Source: Burkholderiaceae bacterium
GTDB lineage: Bacteria > Pseudomonadota > Gammaproteobacteria > Burkholderiales > Burkholderiaceae_F
Direction: 5' to 3'
DNA length: 6,488 nucleotides
Assembly (NCBI GenBank): GCA_013813185.1
Contig: JACCSD010000105.1
Coordinates: 1-6,488, forward strand
Positions 1-6,350 of the stretch are shown here, one piece after another. The number at the start of each line of letters is the position of its first letter. Positions within the stretch are counted from its first letter, which is position 1. A program made the translations under genes and the position numbers. The notes below the pieces were generated by a model that saw only the letters and a program-made list of their open reading frames with translations, made no database searches and was not told the DNA's origin.

Positions 1-767
1 GTCAACACGTTCACGTTGTAGGGCGGCCGCAGCTTCTCGAACTGTTCGATCCAATCGGCATCCGCCGCCAGATAACCCAGCCGGATACCAGCGAGTCCCA
101 GCTTGGACAACGTGCGCAACACCAGCAGATTTGGTGTTCGCTTCAGCTGCGGCATCCAGGTCTCTTGCGCAAATGGCAGATAGGCTTCGTCGATGACGAC
201 GATGCCGGGCGCGGCGCGCAGGATCGAGTCGATTCCGCCCCGATCGAACAGATTACCGGTGGGGTTGTTCGGATAGGCGATGAAAACGACTGCGGGGCGG
301 TGCTCGGCAATCGCTTGCAGCATCCGCTCCGCGTCGAGCGCGAAGTTTTCCTTCAACGGCACGCCGACGTAGTTGCAGTGATCAAAGCGCGCCGACAACT
401 CATACATCACAAAGCTCGGCGCGGGCGCGAGCACCGTCGTGCCAGGTTTTGCGCACGCCAGGATGATCAGATGGATCAGCTCGTCGGAGCCGTTGCCGAG
501 CATCAGCTGCATACCCGGCGGCAGTCCAATCGATTTGCCGAGCCGCTCCTTGAATCCTCGCGGGTCCGATAGCGGATAGCGGTTAAGCGCCTGTTTTCCA
601 AGGCGCTCGCCCAGCTGTTGTTGCAACCCTTCAGGCAGCGAAAAGGGATTTTCCATCGCGTCGAGTTTTACAAACCCGACCGCACTCGGGACCGGGTAGG
701 CCTCGATGGCGCGCACATCCTCCCGAATGACAGTAAGGTCGGGCCGAGGCCCGAACCGATCGATCAT
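1..767 (-). CDS. hisC: Histidinol-phosphate aminotransferase, 3' end cut by window edge
   Basis: PLP-dependent class I/II aminotransferase that interconverts imidazole acetol phosphate plus glutamate and L-histidinol phosphate plus 2-oxoglutarate, a cytoplasmic step of histidine biosynthesis. I translated the minus strand from the ATG at 767; 255 complete codons are visible before the left edge, about 70% of a normal ~355-residue HisC. Landmarks seen: KLDAMENP near residues 34-41 (substrate-side N-terminal motif), GNGSDELI at 91-98, AYPNNPTG at 164-171 with the PLP-contacting Asn, DEAY at 193-196 with the Asp that pairs with the PLP pyridine nitrogen, and LRTLSKLGLAG at 217-227 with Lys222 as the probable Schiff-base lysine, followed by GIRLGY. 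The ATG lies 13 nt past the hisD stop with only a weak ribosome site, so it probably depends on translation of hisD. The order hisG-hisD-hisC supports the call. No frameshift is seen. Confidence 0.95.
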   Translation of the reverse strand, partial: MIDRFGPRPDLTVIREDVRAIEAYPVPSAVGFVKLDAMENPFSLPEGLQQQLGERLGKQALNRYPLSDPRGFKERLGKSIGLPPGMQLMLGNGSDELIHLIILACAKPGTTVLAPAPSFVMYELSARFDHCNYVGVPLKENFALDAERMLQAIAEHRPAVVFIAYPNNPTGNLFDRGGIDSILRAAPGIVVIDEAYLPFAQETWMPQLKRTPNLLVLRTLSKLGLAGIRLGYLAADADWIEQFEKLRPPYNVNVL

Positions 768-780
768 GCGCGAACCATCA

Positions 781-2112
781 TCAGTAATCGGCCTCGCGCG
801 GTTCTGCACGAGGCTCCGTAGCCATGCGAAATTCCGCGCTGGCTGCGTGCGCCGTCAATCGCTCGCCGCGCGCTAACGTCGCGGCGACCTTGCCGAGCGT
901 ATGCGCGCCGGCTGCCGAAACGCGAACGACACTCGTGCGCTTCTGGAAATCGTAGACCCCAAGGGCGGATGAGAAGCGCGCGGAGCGCGCGGTCGGGAGC
1001 ACGTGGTTCGGTCCGGCGCAGTAGTCGCCGATTGCCTCGCTCGTGTAGCGGCCCAGGAACATCGCACCGGCGTGCCGGATCTTTGCGGCCCAGTGCTCGG
1101 GATTTTCGGTCGAAATCTCCAGATGTTCGGGCGCAATCCGATTGGCGATATCGCACGCCTGCTGCAGATCGCGCGTCAGGATCAAGGCGCCCCGGTTGCT
1201 CAGCGACCGTTCGATAATCGCCCGGCGTGGCATCGTAGGCAGCAGACGATCGATCGACGCCTGCACGCGCTCGATGAACGACGAATCATCGGTCAACAAT
1301 ATCGCCTGCGCAGATTCGTCGTGCTCTGCCTGCGAGAACAGATCCATCGCAATCCAGTCAGGGTCGGTCTTGCCGTCGCAAATGACCACAATTTCGCTCG
1401 GGCCAGCGATCAGATCGATCCCGACGGTGCCGAACACCCGTCGCTTGGCGGCCGCTACATAGGCGTTTCCAGGACCGACGATCTTGTCGACCGCCGCAAT
1501 GGTTTGCGTGCCATAGGCGAGTGCAGCCACCGCCTGCGCGCCGCCGATCGTGAAAATACGCGTTACGCCGGCCAGCGACGCCGCCGCCAGCACCAGCGCG
1601 TTACGGACGCCCCCGGGCGCCGGCACGACCACCACGATGTTTTCCACGCCCGCGACTTGCGCCGGCAGTGCGTTCATCAGCACTGAAGACGGATAAGCCG
1701 CGAGCCCACCCGGGACGTACAGACCCACGCTTTGCAATGCGTCGACGCGCTGGCCCAGCTCGGTGCCGTCGTCCTCGGTGTAGCTCCACGACGTCGCCAG
1801 TTGCCGATCGTGAAAACGACGTATCCGCTGCGCGGCTGTTTCGAGTGCGCTGCGCTGCTCGCCGTCGAGCGAGTCCAGTGCCGAGCGCGTCTCGGACGCG
1901 GGGACTTCCAGTTCGGCGACGCTCGCCGCGACGATGCGATCAAACCGGTTCGTATATTCGAGCAAAGCCGCATCCCCGCGGCGCTTGACGTCGTCGACGA
2001 TCTGACCGGCGACGCGCTCGACTTCCCGATCGCTCGCGGTATCGGTCGCCACCAGTTTTGCAAACAGTGCGTCGAAGCCCGCATCGCCCGCGTCGAGCCG
2101 GCGTACGTTCAT
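781..2112 (-). CDS. hisD: Histidinol dehydrogenase
   Basis: Zinc- and NAD-dependent four-electron dehydrogenase that oxidises L-histidinol through histidinal to L-histidine, the last two steps of the pathway. The 443-residue length is normal for the family. With ATG 2112 as residue 1, the probable zinc ligands are Gln261 and His264 (in FSQAEHDE), Asp363 (in AIGDYCAGPNH) and His422 (in LTAHAASAEF). The catalytic Glu-His pair is 329-330 in RIAPEHLEI. The NAD-binding core holds VGLYVPGG, GGAQAVAALAYG and KIVGPGNAYV. The start overlaps the hisG stop: GTG at 2115 is immediately followed by ATG at 2112, and the hisG TGA lies across both (GTGATG). I chose ATG because it is the stronger codon; starting at GTG adds one residue. 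No good Shine-Dalgarno is visible, so coupling to hisG is likely. All key residues are present. Confidence 0.97.
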   Translation of the reverse strand: MNVRRLDAGDAGFDALFAKLVATDTASDREVERVAGQIVDDVKRRGDAALLEYTNRFDRIVAASVAELEVPASETRSALDSLDGEQRSALETAAQRIRRFHDRQLATSWSYTEDDGTELGQRVDALQSVGLYVPGGLAAYPSSVLMNALPAQVAGVENIVVVVPAPGGVRNALVLAAASLAGVTRIFTIGGAQAVAALAYGTQTIAAVDKIVGPGNAYVAAAKRRVFGTVGIDLIAGPSEIVVICDGKTDPDWIAMDLFSQAEHDESAQAILLTDDSSFIERVQASIDRLLPTMPRRAIIERSLSNRGALILTRDLQQACDIANRIAPEHLEISTENPEHWAAKIRHAGAMFLGRYTSEAIGDYCAGPNHVLPTARSARFSSALGVYDFQKRTSVVRVSAAGAHTLGKVAATLARGERLTAHAASAEFRMATEPRAEPREADY

Positions 2113-2771
2113 CACGCTACGAGCGCTGCGGCGGCGTCTTCGATGCGTGCGATCAGGGGCATCAACTCTTCGCGCCGCACCTTCAGCGCCGATTGATTGA
2201 CGATGAGTCTTGCCGATATCGGTGCGACTTCTTCGACTGCGACCAAATTGTTGGCCTTCAGCGTGCTGCCCGACGACACCAGGTCAACGATCACATCGGC
2301 CAGTCCGGCCAACGGCGCAAGCTCCATCGAGCCGTACAACTGGATCAGATCGACGTGCACGCCTTTCGCCGCGAAGTGTTCGCGGGCAGTCTGGACATAC
2401 TTGGTGGCGACGCGCAGACGGGCGCCGCGCCGCACTGCTTTTGCGTAGTCGAAGCCAACCGGTACGGCGACACACAGCCGGCAACGCGCAATGCCCAGGT
2501 CGACCGGCTGATACAGGCCGCGATCTCCCCAGTGGGCGCCGTGTTCCAGCAGCACATCCTTGCCGGCGATGCCGAGTTCGGCCGCGCCGTACTGGACATA
2601 GGTGGGCACGTCCGAAGCACGTACGACGACGATGCGCAACTTCGGATCGCGGGTGCCGATGATCAGCTTGCGCGAGGCCTCCGAATCTTCGAGCGGGGCG
2701 ATCCCGGCCGCTGCCAGCAGCGGCTGCGCCTCGTCAAGAATTCTTCCTTTCGAAAGTGCGAGCGTGATCAA
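2112..2771 (-). CDS. hisG: ATP phosphoribosyltransferase catalytic subunit, short form
   Basis: Catalyses the first step of histidine biosynthesis, joining ATP and PRPP to give phosphoribosyl-ATP. The protein has 219 residues from a TTG start and begins with the family-typical TLALSKGRI. Other landmarks are VVVRASDVPTYV near 48-59, YGAAELGIAGKDVL at 61-74, VATKYVQTAREHF at 121-133, and the PRPP-binding loop DLVSSGSTLKANNL at 163-176. It stops where long HisG proteins (~300 residues) continue into a regulatory ACT-like domain, so it is the short form, which in known cases works as a hetero-octamer with HisZ. TTG is chosen because a strong GAGGAG lies 6 nt upstream and because the family N-terminus begins there; a GTG at 2816 would add 15 mostly basic residues translated from a hairpin, which is implausible. 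The stop overlaps the hisD start. No hisZ is in the window. Confidence 0.95.
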   Translation of the reverse strand: MITLALSKGRILDEAQPLLAAAGIAPLEDSEASRKLIIGTRDPKLRIVVVRASDVPTYVQYGAAELGIAGKDVLLEHGAHWGDRGLYQPVDLGIARCRLCVAVPVGFDYAKAVRRGARLRVATKYVQTAREHFAAKGVHVDLIQLYGSMELAPLAGLADVIVDLVSSGSTLKANNLVAVEEVAPISARLIVNQSALKVRREELMPLIARIEDAAAALVA

Positions 2772-2777
2772 GAAGCG

Positions 2778-2783
2778 CTCCTC
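2778..2783 (-). promoter_or_regulatory. Shine-Dalgarno of hisG, decides the TTG start
   Basis: On the minus strand GAGGAG is followed by the six bases CGCTTC and then TTG. There is no ATG in frame nearby, so this site is what places the hisG start at a TTG codon. Confidence 0.75.
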
Positions 2784-2789
2784 GTGTAC

Positions 2790-2808
2790 GCGACGGCTTC
2801 GCCGTCGC
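2790..2808 (-). promoter_or_regulatory. Perfect hairpin upstream of the hisG ribosome site
   Basis: An 8-bp perfect inverted repeat, GCGACGGC and GCCGTCGC, is separated by three bases. On the transcribed (minus) sense strand the loop is GAA, so the apex reads GCGAAGC, a heptamer known as an unusually stable DNA mini-hairpin. It ends 6 nt before the GAGGAG of hisG. It is not followed by a T-run on either strand, so it is not a standard intrinsic terminator. Possible roles are an mRNA processing or stability structure, modulation of hisG translation, or a copy of a dispersed palindromic repeat. The structure is seen directly; any role is inference. Confidence 0.45.
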
Positions 2809-2814
2809 ACGTGC

Positions 2815-2830
2815 ACTCGTCGCGATGAGT
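2815..2830. repeat. Imperfect palindrome in the murA-hisG gap
   Basis: The 16 bases ACTCGTCGCGATGAGT form an inverted repeat with a single mismatched pair. They directly follow the 8-bp perfect palindrome GCACGTGC at 2807-2814, which itself touches the hairpin at 2790-2808. Three adjoining dyads in about 41 bp could be an operator or RNA structure, but at this GC content short palindromes also occur by chance. Confidence 0.3.
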
Positions 2831-2836
2831 TAGATC

Positions 2837-2866
2837 GGCGGGCTTCGGAGCGGCCGTGCGCCCGCC
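2837..2866 (-). promoter_or_regulatory. Second inverted repeat in the murA-hisG gap
   Basis: GGCGGGC at 2837-2843 pairs with GCCCGCC at 2860-2866 around a 16-nt loop that itself contains CGGCCG. On the sense strand the stem is followed by GATCTAACTC rather than a run of T, so it is a poor intrinsic terminator. It lies 46 nt beyond the murA stop and could be a 3'-end stabilising or processing stem. Confidence 0.3.
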
Positions 2867-2912
2867 CATGAGGCCACTACATGAAAATGCGTCCGCCGGC
2901 ATCACCTTGATC

Positions 2913-4286
2913 TCACTTTATCCGTTGCACGTCGGCCCCAAGCGCCGCAAGTTTTTTCTCCATCGCTTCGTATCCTCGGTCCAGATGGTAAATGCGATCG
3001 ACGGTGGTCTCGCCTTCGGCCGCCAGAGCGGCGACCACCAGGCTGGCGGACGCGCGCAGATCGGTGGCCATCACCGGCGCCCCGGCGAGCTTCCCAACGC
3101 CGCGTACGGTCGCGGTGTTGCCATCGATCGTGATGTTCGCGCCCAGCCGCTGCAGTTCGTGCACGTGCATGAAGCGGTTTTCGAAAATCGTCTCGGTGAT
3201 TGCGCCTACGCCGTCGGCAACACAGTTAAGCGCCATGAACTGCGCCTGCATATCGGTCGGAAAATCAGGATACGGAGCAGTGCGCAGGCTCACCGCGCGT
3301 GGCCTAGAGTCCATGCGGATGCGTAGCGCACCGTTCTGCGCGTCGATCTGCGCGCCGGCTTCGCGCAGCTTGTCCAACACCGCGTGTAACGTTCCAGCCG
3401 CGGCACCGCGCAATGCGGCGTGCCCGCCGGCAGCCACCACAGCGCTCAAGAACGTGCCGGTTTCGATGCGGTCGGCCATCACCCTATGCCGCGCGCCGTG
3501 CAGCCGCTCGACTCCCTCGATCGCAATGCAATCGGTGCCCGCGCCGCGGATGCGTGCGCCCATGGCATTCAGTGCGGCGGCGAGATCGACGACTTCGGGT
3601 TCGCGCGCAGCGTTTTCGAGAATCGTTTCGCCGTCAGCCAGGACCGCCGCCATCATCAGGTTTTCTGTGCCCGTCACCGTCACCATGTCGGTGGCAATGC
3701 GTGCGCCACGCAATCGTTTCGCCTCCGCGACGACAAATCCATTTTCAATACGAACTGTTGCACCGAGCGCTTCGAGTCCCTTGATGTGCTGGTCGACCGG
3801 GCGCGCGCCGATCGCACAACCGCCGGGCAGCGACACACGTGCGCTACCCGTGCGCGCCATCAGCGGGCCGAGCACCAGGATCGATGCTCGCATCGTCTTC
3901 ACGAGCTCGTAGGGTGCTTCGGTTTTTGTGAGGGCGTCCGCTTTGAGTCGCACGGTTGCGCCGTCGCGCTCGACCGATACTCCCATTAGCTTCAGCAGCT
4001 TCAAGGCCGTGGCCACGTCCTGAAGTTGCGGCACGTTGTCGACGATGAACTCGTCAGCCGTCAACAGCGACGCAGCAAGAATCGGCAAAGCCGCGTTTTT
4101 TGCACCCGAAACGGTAATTTCGCCTGCCAGGCGGGTACCGCCCCGAATTTTCAGTTTGTCCATCGCACCAACAAAGCCAGCCACTTCGTCAAAGAGCGGC
4201 CGATCTAACGAGGAGCGGAACTGTACGGCACGGGTGACGCGCGAGGTTGGCGAGGTTGGCGAGGTTGCGGGAAGAGAATCGGGCAT
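2913..4286 (-). CDS. murA: UDP-N-acetylglucosamine 1-carboxyvinyltransferase with N-terminal extension
   Basis: Transfers enolpyruvate from PEP to UDP-GlcNAc, the first committed step of peptidoglycan synthesis, in the cytoplasm; it is the fosfomycin target. From the ATG at 4286 the protein has 457 residues, about 40 more than the usual ~417-420. The standard MurA core starts at MDKLKIRGG (residue 42; ATG at 4163). Core landmarks: SGAKNAALPIL with Lys63-Asn64, LPGGCAIGARPVDQH with the PEP-reactive Cys157 (E. coli Cys115 equivalent, so fosfomycin-sensitive type), YPDFPTDMQAQFMA with Asp345, and MATDLRASASLV with Arg411. I chose 4286 because AAGGAG sits 6 nt upstream, whereas no ribosome site precedes 4163. 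The extra 41 residues are Ser/Thr/Pro-rich and include a TSP repeat. It lies 103 nt downstream of bolA. A TTG at 4382 would lengthen it further but has no support. Confidence 0.95.
   Translation of the reverse strand: MPDSLPATSPTSPTSRVTRAVQFRSSLDRPLFDEVAGFVGAMDKLKIRGGTRLAGEITVSGAKNAALPILAASLLTADEFIVDNVPQLQDVATALKLLKLMGVSVERDGATVRLKADALTKTEAPYELVKTMRASILVLGPLMARTGSARVSLPGGCAIGARPVDQHIKGLEALGATVRIENGFVVAEAKRLRGARIATDMVTVTGTENLMMAAVLADGETILENAAREPEVVDLAAALNAMGARIRGAGTDCIAIEGVERLHGARHRVMADRIETGTFLSAVVAAGGHAALRGAAAGTLHAVLDKLREAGAQIDAQNGALRIRMDSRPRAVSLRTAPYPDFPTDMQAQFMALNCVADGVGAITETIFENRFMHVHELQRLGANITIDGNTATVRGVGKLAGAPVMATDLRASASLVVAALAAEGETTVDRIYHLDRGYEAMEKKLAALGADVQRIK
4241..4267 (-). repeat. 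Three perfect 9-bp tandem copies inside murA
   Basis: GCGAGGTTG on the plus strand is repeated three times in perfect register. On the coding strand it lies in frame in the N-terminal extension of MurA and gives alternating Thr-Ser-Pro. The unit is a multiple of three, so copy-number change would alter extension length without a frameshift. Confidence 0.75.
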
Positions 4287-4292
4287 TCGAAG

Positions 4293-4298
4293 CTCCTT
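4293..4298 (-). promoter_or_regulatory. Shine-Dalgarno of murA, decides the extended start
   Basis: On the minus strand AAGGAG is followed by CTTCGA and then ATG at 4286, an ideal six-base spacing. This is the main reason to prefer the 457-residue MurA over the 416-residue core starting at 4163, which has no comparable site. Confidence 0.7.
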
Positions 4299-4389
4299 GC
4301 GGGCGCGCCAGCACAATGCGGACGATCGGTTGCAAGACTCGCGCGCGCAGGCGAACTGGGCACGAACTTCGAATGAAAACAACGTGAAA

Positions 4390-4635
4390 TCACTGCTCTG
4401 ATTCCCGGAATTCGGCCGGCGTCAATGTTCGCATCGACAGGGCGTGAATTTCCTGCCGCATGCGGTCGCCGAGCGCTCGATAGACGTGCTGGTGACGGGC
4501 GATACGCGACTGGCCTTCGAACGCTACGCTGACGATCAGCGCCTCAAAATGCCGGCCATCGCCGGATACCTTGACCACTTCGCAATCGAAGCCATCCGCT
4601 ATGTAGCGCTCGATATCGCCGGGGGTAGGTTCCAT
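4390..4635 (-). CDS. ibaG: BolA-family protein, IbaG/YrbA type
   Basis: Small 81-residue BolA-like protein. Members of this family bind monothiol glutaredoxins and share [2Fe-2S] clusters with them; IbaG (YrbA) of E. coli is linked to acid response and iron-sulfur handling. The sequence carries the family core: VVKVSGDGRHFEALIV at about 20-35, then SRIARHQHVYRALGDRM at about 43-59, and EIHALSMRTLTPAEF at about 62-76. His64 in this last block matches the invariant cluster-ligand histidine of BolA proteins. The ATG shares its A with the TAA stop of the upstream permease gene (TAATG), with only a weak GAGAA upstream, so it is probably translated by coupling. The frame stays open far upstream into the permease gene, but that part is not BolA-like. 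Position just before murA matches the E. coli ibaG-murA order. Confidence 0.9.
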   Translation of the reverse strand: MEPTPGDIERYIADGFDCEVVKVSGDGRHFEALIVSVAFEGQSRIARHQHVYRALGDRMRQEIHALSMRTLTPAEFRESEQ

Positions 4636-5405
4636 TAGTTTCTCAATTTGAAGCCGCGCGCCAACAGGCTGACCGCAATGCCCGCAACGACGACAAACGC
4701 AAACGTCAGCACCGCCAGGCTTATCCAGGGGTTGACGTCGGACTGCGCGAAAAAGCCGTACCGAAAGCCGTCGATCATGTAGAAAAATGGGTTGAAGTGC
4801 GAGATCGTGCGCCAGAACGGCGGCAAGCTCTGGACCGAGTAGAACACGCCCGACAGGAAAGTGGCAGGCATCACGATAAAGTTTTGAAACGCCGCCAGCT
4901 GATCGAACTTGTCGGCCCAGATGCCGGCAATCAGGCCGAGCGTTCCGAGCATCGCGGCGCCGAGCAGCCCAAATGCAACGATCCATAAGGGTGCCGCAAA
5001 CGTCGGCGGCGCGAACCATACGGTGATGATGAACACGCCCAAGCCGACCACCACGCCGCGCACGACGGAAGCGGCAACATACGCGCCAAACAGCTGCCAA
5101 TGCGAGAACGGCGGCAGCAGGATGAAGATCAAGCTGCCCATGATTTTCGACTGGATCAGGCTCGAAGAAGAATTCGCGAACGCGTTTTGCAGCACCGACA
5201 TCATCACCAGCCCGGGAATCAGGAATGCCGTGTAGCTGACTCCGGGCAGAGCCTGCACGTGGTCTTCGAGCACGTGGCCGAACACCAGCAGGTAAAGTAC
5301 CGCCGTCAGCACCGGCGCACCGACGGTCTGGAAACTGACTTTCCAGAATCGCAGCATCTCTTTCATCAGCAGCGTGCGAAAAGAAACCGCGGCGCTGGCG
5401 TTCAT
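4635..5405 (-). CDS. ABC-2 type transporter permease, YadH-like
   Basis: Integral membrane subunit of 256 residues, the same size class as E. coli YadH. It has about six hydrophobic segments, roughly at residues 29-45, 58-75, 106-130, 138-162, 172-190 and 228-249, and a short polar N-terminus, as in ABC-2 permeases. The stretch DKFDQLAAFQNF then FLSGVFYSVQSLPP (about 165-196) is the characteristic ABC-2 signature region, and ISHFNPFFYMIDGFRYGFF follows. It should pair as a dimer with the ATPase encoded just upstream; the ATG overlaps that gene's stop by four bases (ATGA). The substrate of the YadGH type is not established; drug or polysaccharide export has been suggested for the wider family, and nothing here decides it. 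The next gene, bolA, overlaps the stop by one base. Confidence 0.9.
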   Translation of the reverse strand: MNASAAVSFRTLLMKEMLRFWKVSFQTVGAPVLTAVLYLLVFGHVLEDHVQALPGVSYTAFLIPGLVMMSVLQNAFANSSSSLIQSKIMGSLIFILLPPFSHWQLFGAYVAASVVRGVVVGLGVFIITVWFAPPTFAAPLWIVAFGLLGAAMLGTLGLIAGIWADKFDQLAAFQNFIVMPATFLSGVFYSVQSLPPFWRTISHFNPFFYMIDGFRYGFFAQSDVNPWISLAVLTFAFVVVAGIAVSLLARGFKLRN

Positions 5406-6331
5406 GCGGTAGCCAGCGCCGGGATGCGTTCCGATTCGGCGCGCTCCGCCATAAGTTGCAGGAACACATCTTCAAGATCGGCGCGGCCGACCTCCAGGTC
5501 CTCTATCTCGCAACCCGCCGCCTGACACTCGGCCAGCACGCGGCCGACGTCGCCCGGCTCACCAAGTCGAAGTACGAGAGCGCCATCGCGGTCATCGATT
5601 CGATGCGCGAGCACCGACGGCGGCACCGTTCCGCGCACGCGCAGCGTCATCTGCACGCCCTCGATGTGCGACAGCAACGCACGCGTAGTGTCGAGCGCGA
5701 TGACAGTGCCGGATCTGAGCATCGCGATCCTCTGGCACAGCGCCTGCGCCTCTTCCAGGTAATGCGTGGTCAACACGATCGTGTGACCCTCCTGATTCAA
5801 CCGGCGAATGAACGACCAAAGTGTCTGCCGCAGCTCCACATCGACGCCGGCGGTCGGCTCGTCGAGCACGATCACCGGCGGCTTGTGCACGAGCGCCTGC
5901 GCTACCAACACGCGCCGCTTCATTCCTCCAGAGAGCGCGCGCATGTTGCTATTAGCGCGCGACGCGAGGCCCAGATGGGCGAGCACCTCATCGATCCAGG
6001 CGCCGTTGTTAGCCAGCCCGAAGTAACCCGACTGAAAAGCCAGCGTTTCGCGCACGGTGAAAAACGGATCGAACGCGAGTTCCTGCGGCACAACGCCCAA
6101 CGCCAGGCGCGCCGCACGGTAGTTGTCAACCACGTCGTGGCCCATCACGGTCACCCGCCCACTGGTCGCGCGCACGAGACCGGCAATAATCGAAATCAAT
6201 GTGGTCTTGCCGGCGCCATTGGGCCCGAGCAGGCCGAAGAATTCTCCGCGCTCGATCTGCAGATCGATACGGTCGAGCGCGAGCGTCGAGCCGTAGCGCT
6301 TGGTGACGGCGGAAACCTGAATGGCACCCAC
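5402..6331 (-). CDS. ABC transporter ATP-binding protein, YadG-like
   Basis: Nucleotide-binding subunit that should power the adjacent ABC-2 permease. From GTG 6331 it has 309 residues (E. coli YadG is about 308). All ABC motifs are present: Walker A GPNGAGKTT at 36-44, Q-loop VVPQE with Gln83, signature LSGGMKRR at 133-140, Walker B VIVLDEP at 153-159 followed by TAGVD, and the H-loop LTTHYLEEA with His190. A C-terminal extension of about 90 residues ends in LEDVFLQLM, typical of export-type ATPases. The start is uncertain: GTG 6331 lies 19 nt past the mlaB stop and fits family length, while GTG 6412 would add 27 Pro/Arg-rich residues and overlap mlaB by 62 nt; neither has a clear Shine-Dalgarno and there is no ATG. 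The stop overlaps the permease start (ATGA). Confidence 0.92.
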   Translation of the reverse strand: MGAIQVSAVTKRYGSTLALDRIDLQIERGEFFGLLGPNGAGKTTLISIIAGLVRATSGRVTVMGHDVVDNYRAARLALGVVPQELAFDPFFTVRETLAFQSGYFGLANNGAWIDEVLAHLGLASRANSNMRALSGGMKRRVLVAQALVHKPPVIVLDEPTAGVDVELRQTLWSFIRRLNQEGHTIVLTTHYLEEAQALCQRIAMLRSGTVIALDTTRALLSHIEGVQMTLRVRGTVPPSVLAHRIDDRDGALVLRLGEPGDVGRVLAECQAAGCEIEDLEVGRADLEDVFLQLMAERAESERIPALATA

Positions 6332-6350
6332 CGGAAGCGGTGATCCGGGA

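Noticed and set aside
165..572. A 135-codon open frame on the plus strand
   Set aside because: It is antisense to hisC, whose minus-strand translation shows all expected PLP-enzyme motifs.
1003..1686. A 227-codon open frame on the plus strand
   Set aside because: It is a shadow of hisD with no plausible ribosome site or recognisable motif.
2058..2828. A 256-codon open frame on the plus strand
   Set aside because: It is antisense to hisG and the hisG-hisD junction, both well supported, and shows no family features.
2837..2866. Intrinsic terminator after murA
   Set aside because: The stem is GC-rich but is not followed by a T-run on the sense strand, and the loop is long.
4287..4382. Extending murA to a TTG at 4382
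   Set aside because: The added 32 residues have no ribosome site and no family support, while ATG 4286 has AAGGAG at ideal spacing.
4287..4389. Promoter for murA in the bolA-murA gap
   Set aside because: I looked for a sigma-70-like pair; a TTGCAA is present but no acceptable -10 at suitable spacing, so I do not call one.
4390..5475. A 361-codon extension of the bolA frame
   Set aside because: The upstream part is the out-of-frame reading of the permease gene and is not BolA-like. The TAATG junction gives a natural 81-residue BolA start at 4635.
5456..6343. A 295-codon open frame on the plus strand
   Set aside because: It lies fully antisense to the ABC ATPase, whose motifs are intact. The translation is Arg/His-rich with no recognisable domain; long antisense frames are expected in GC-rich DNA.
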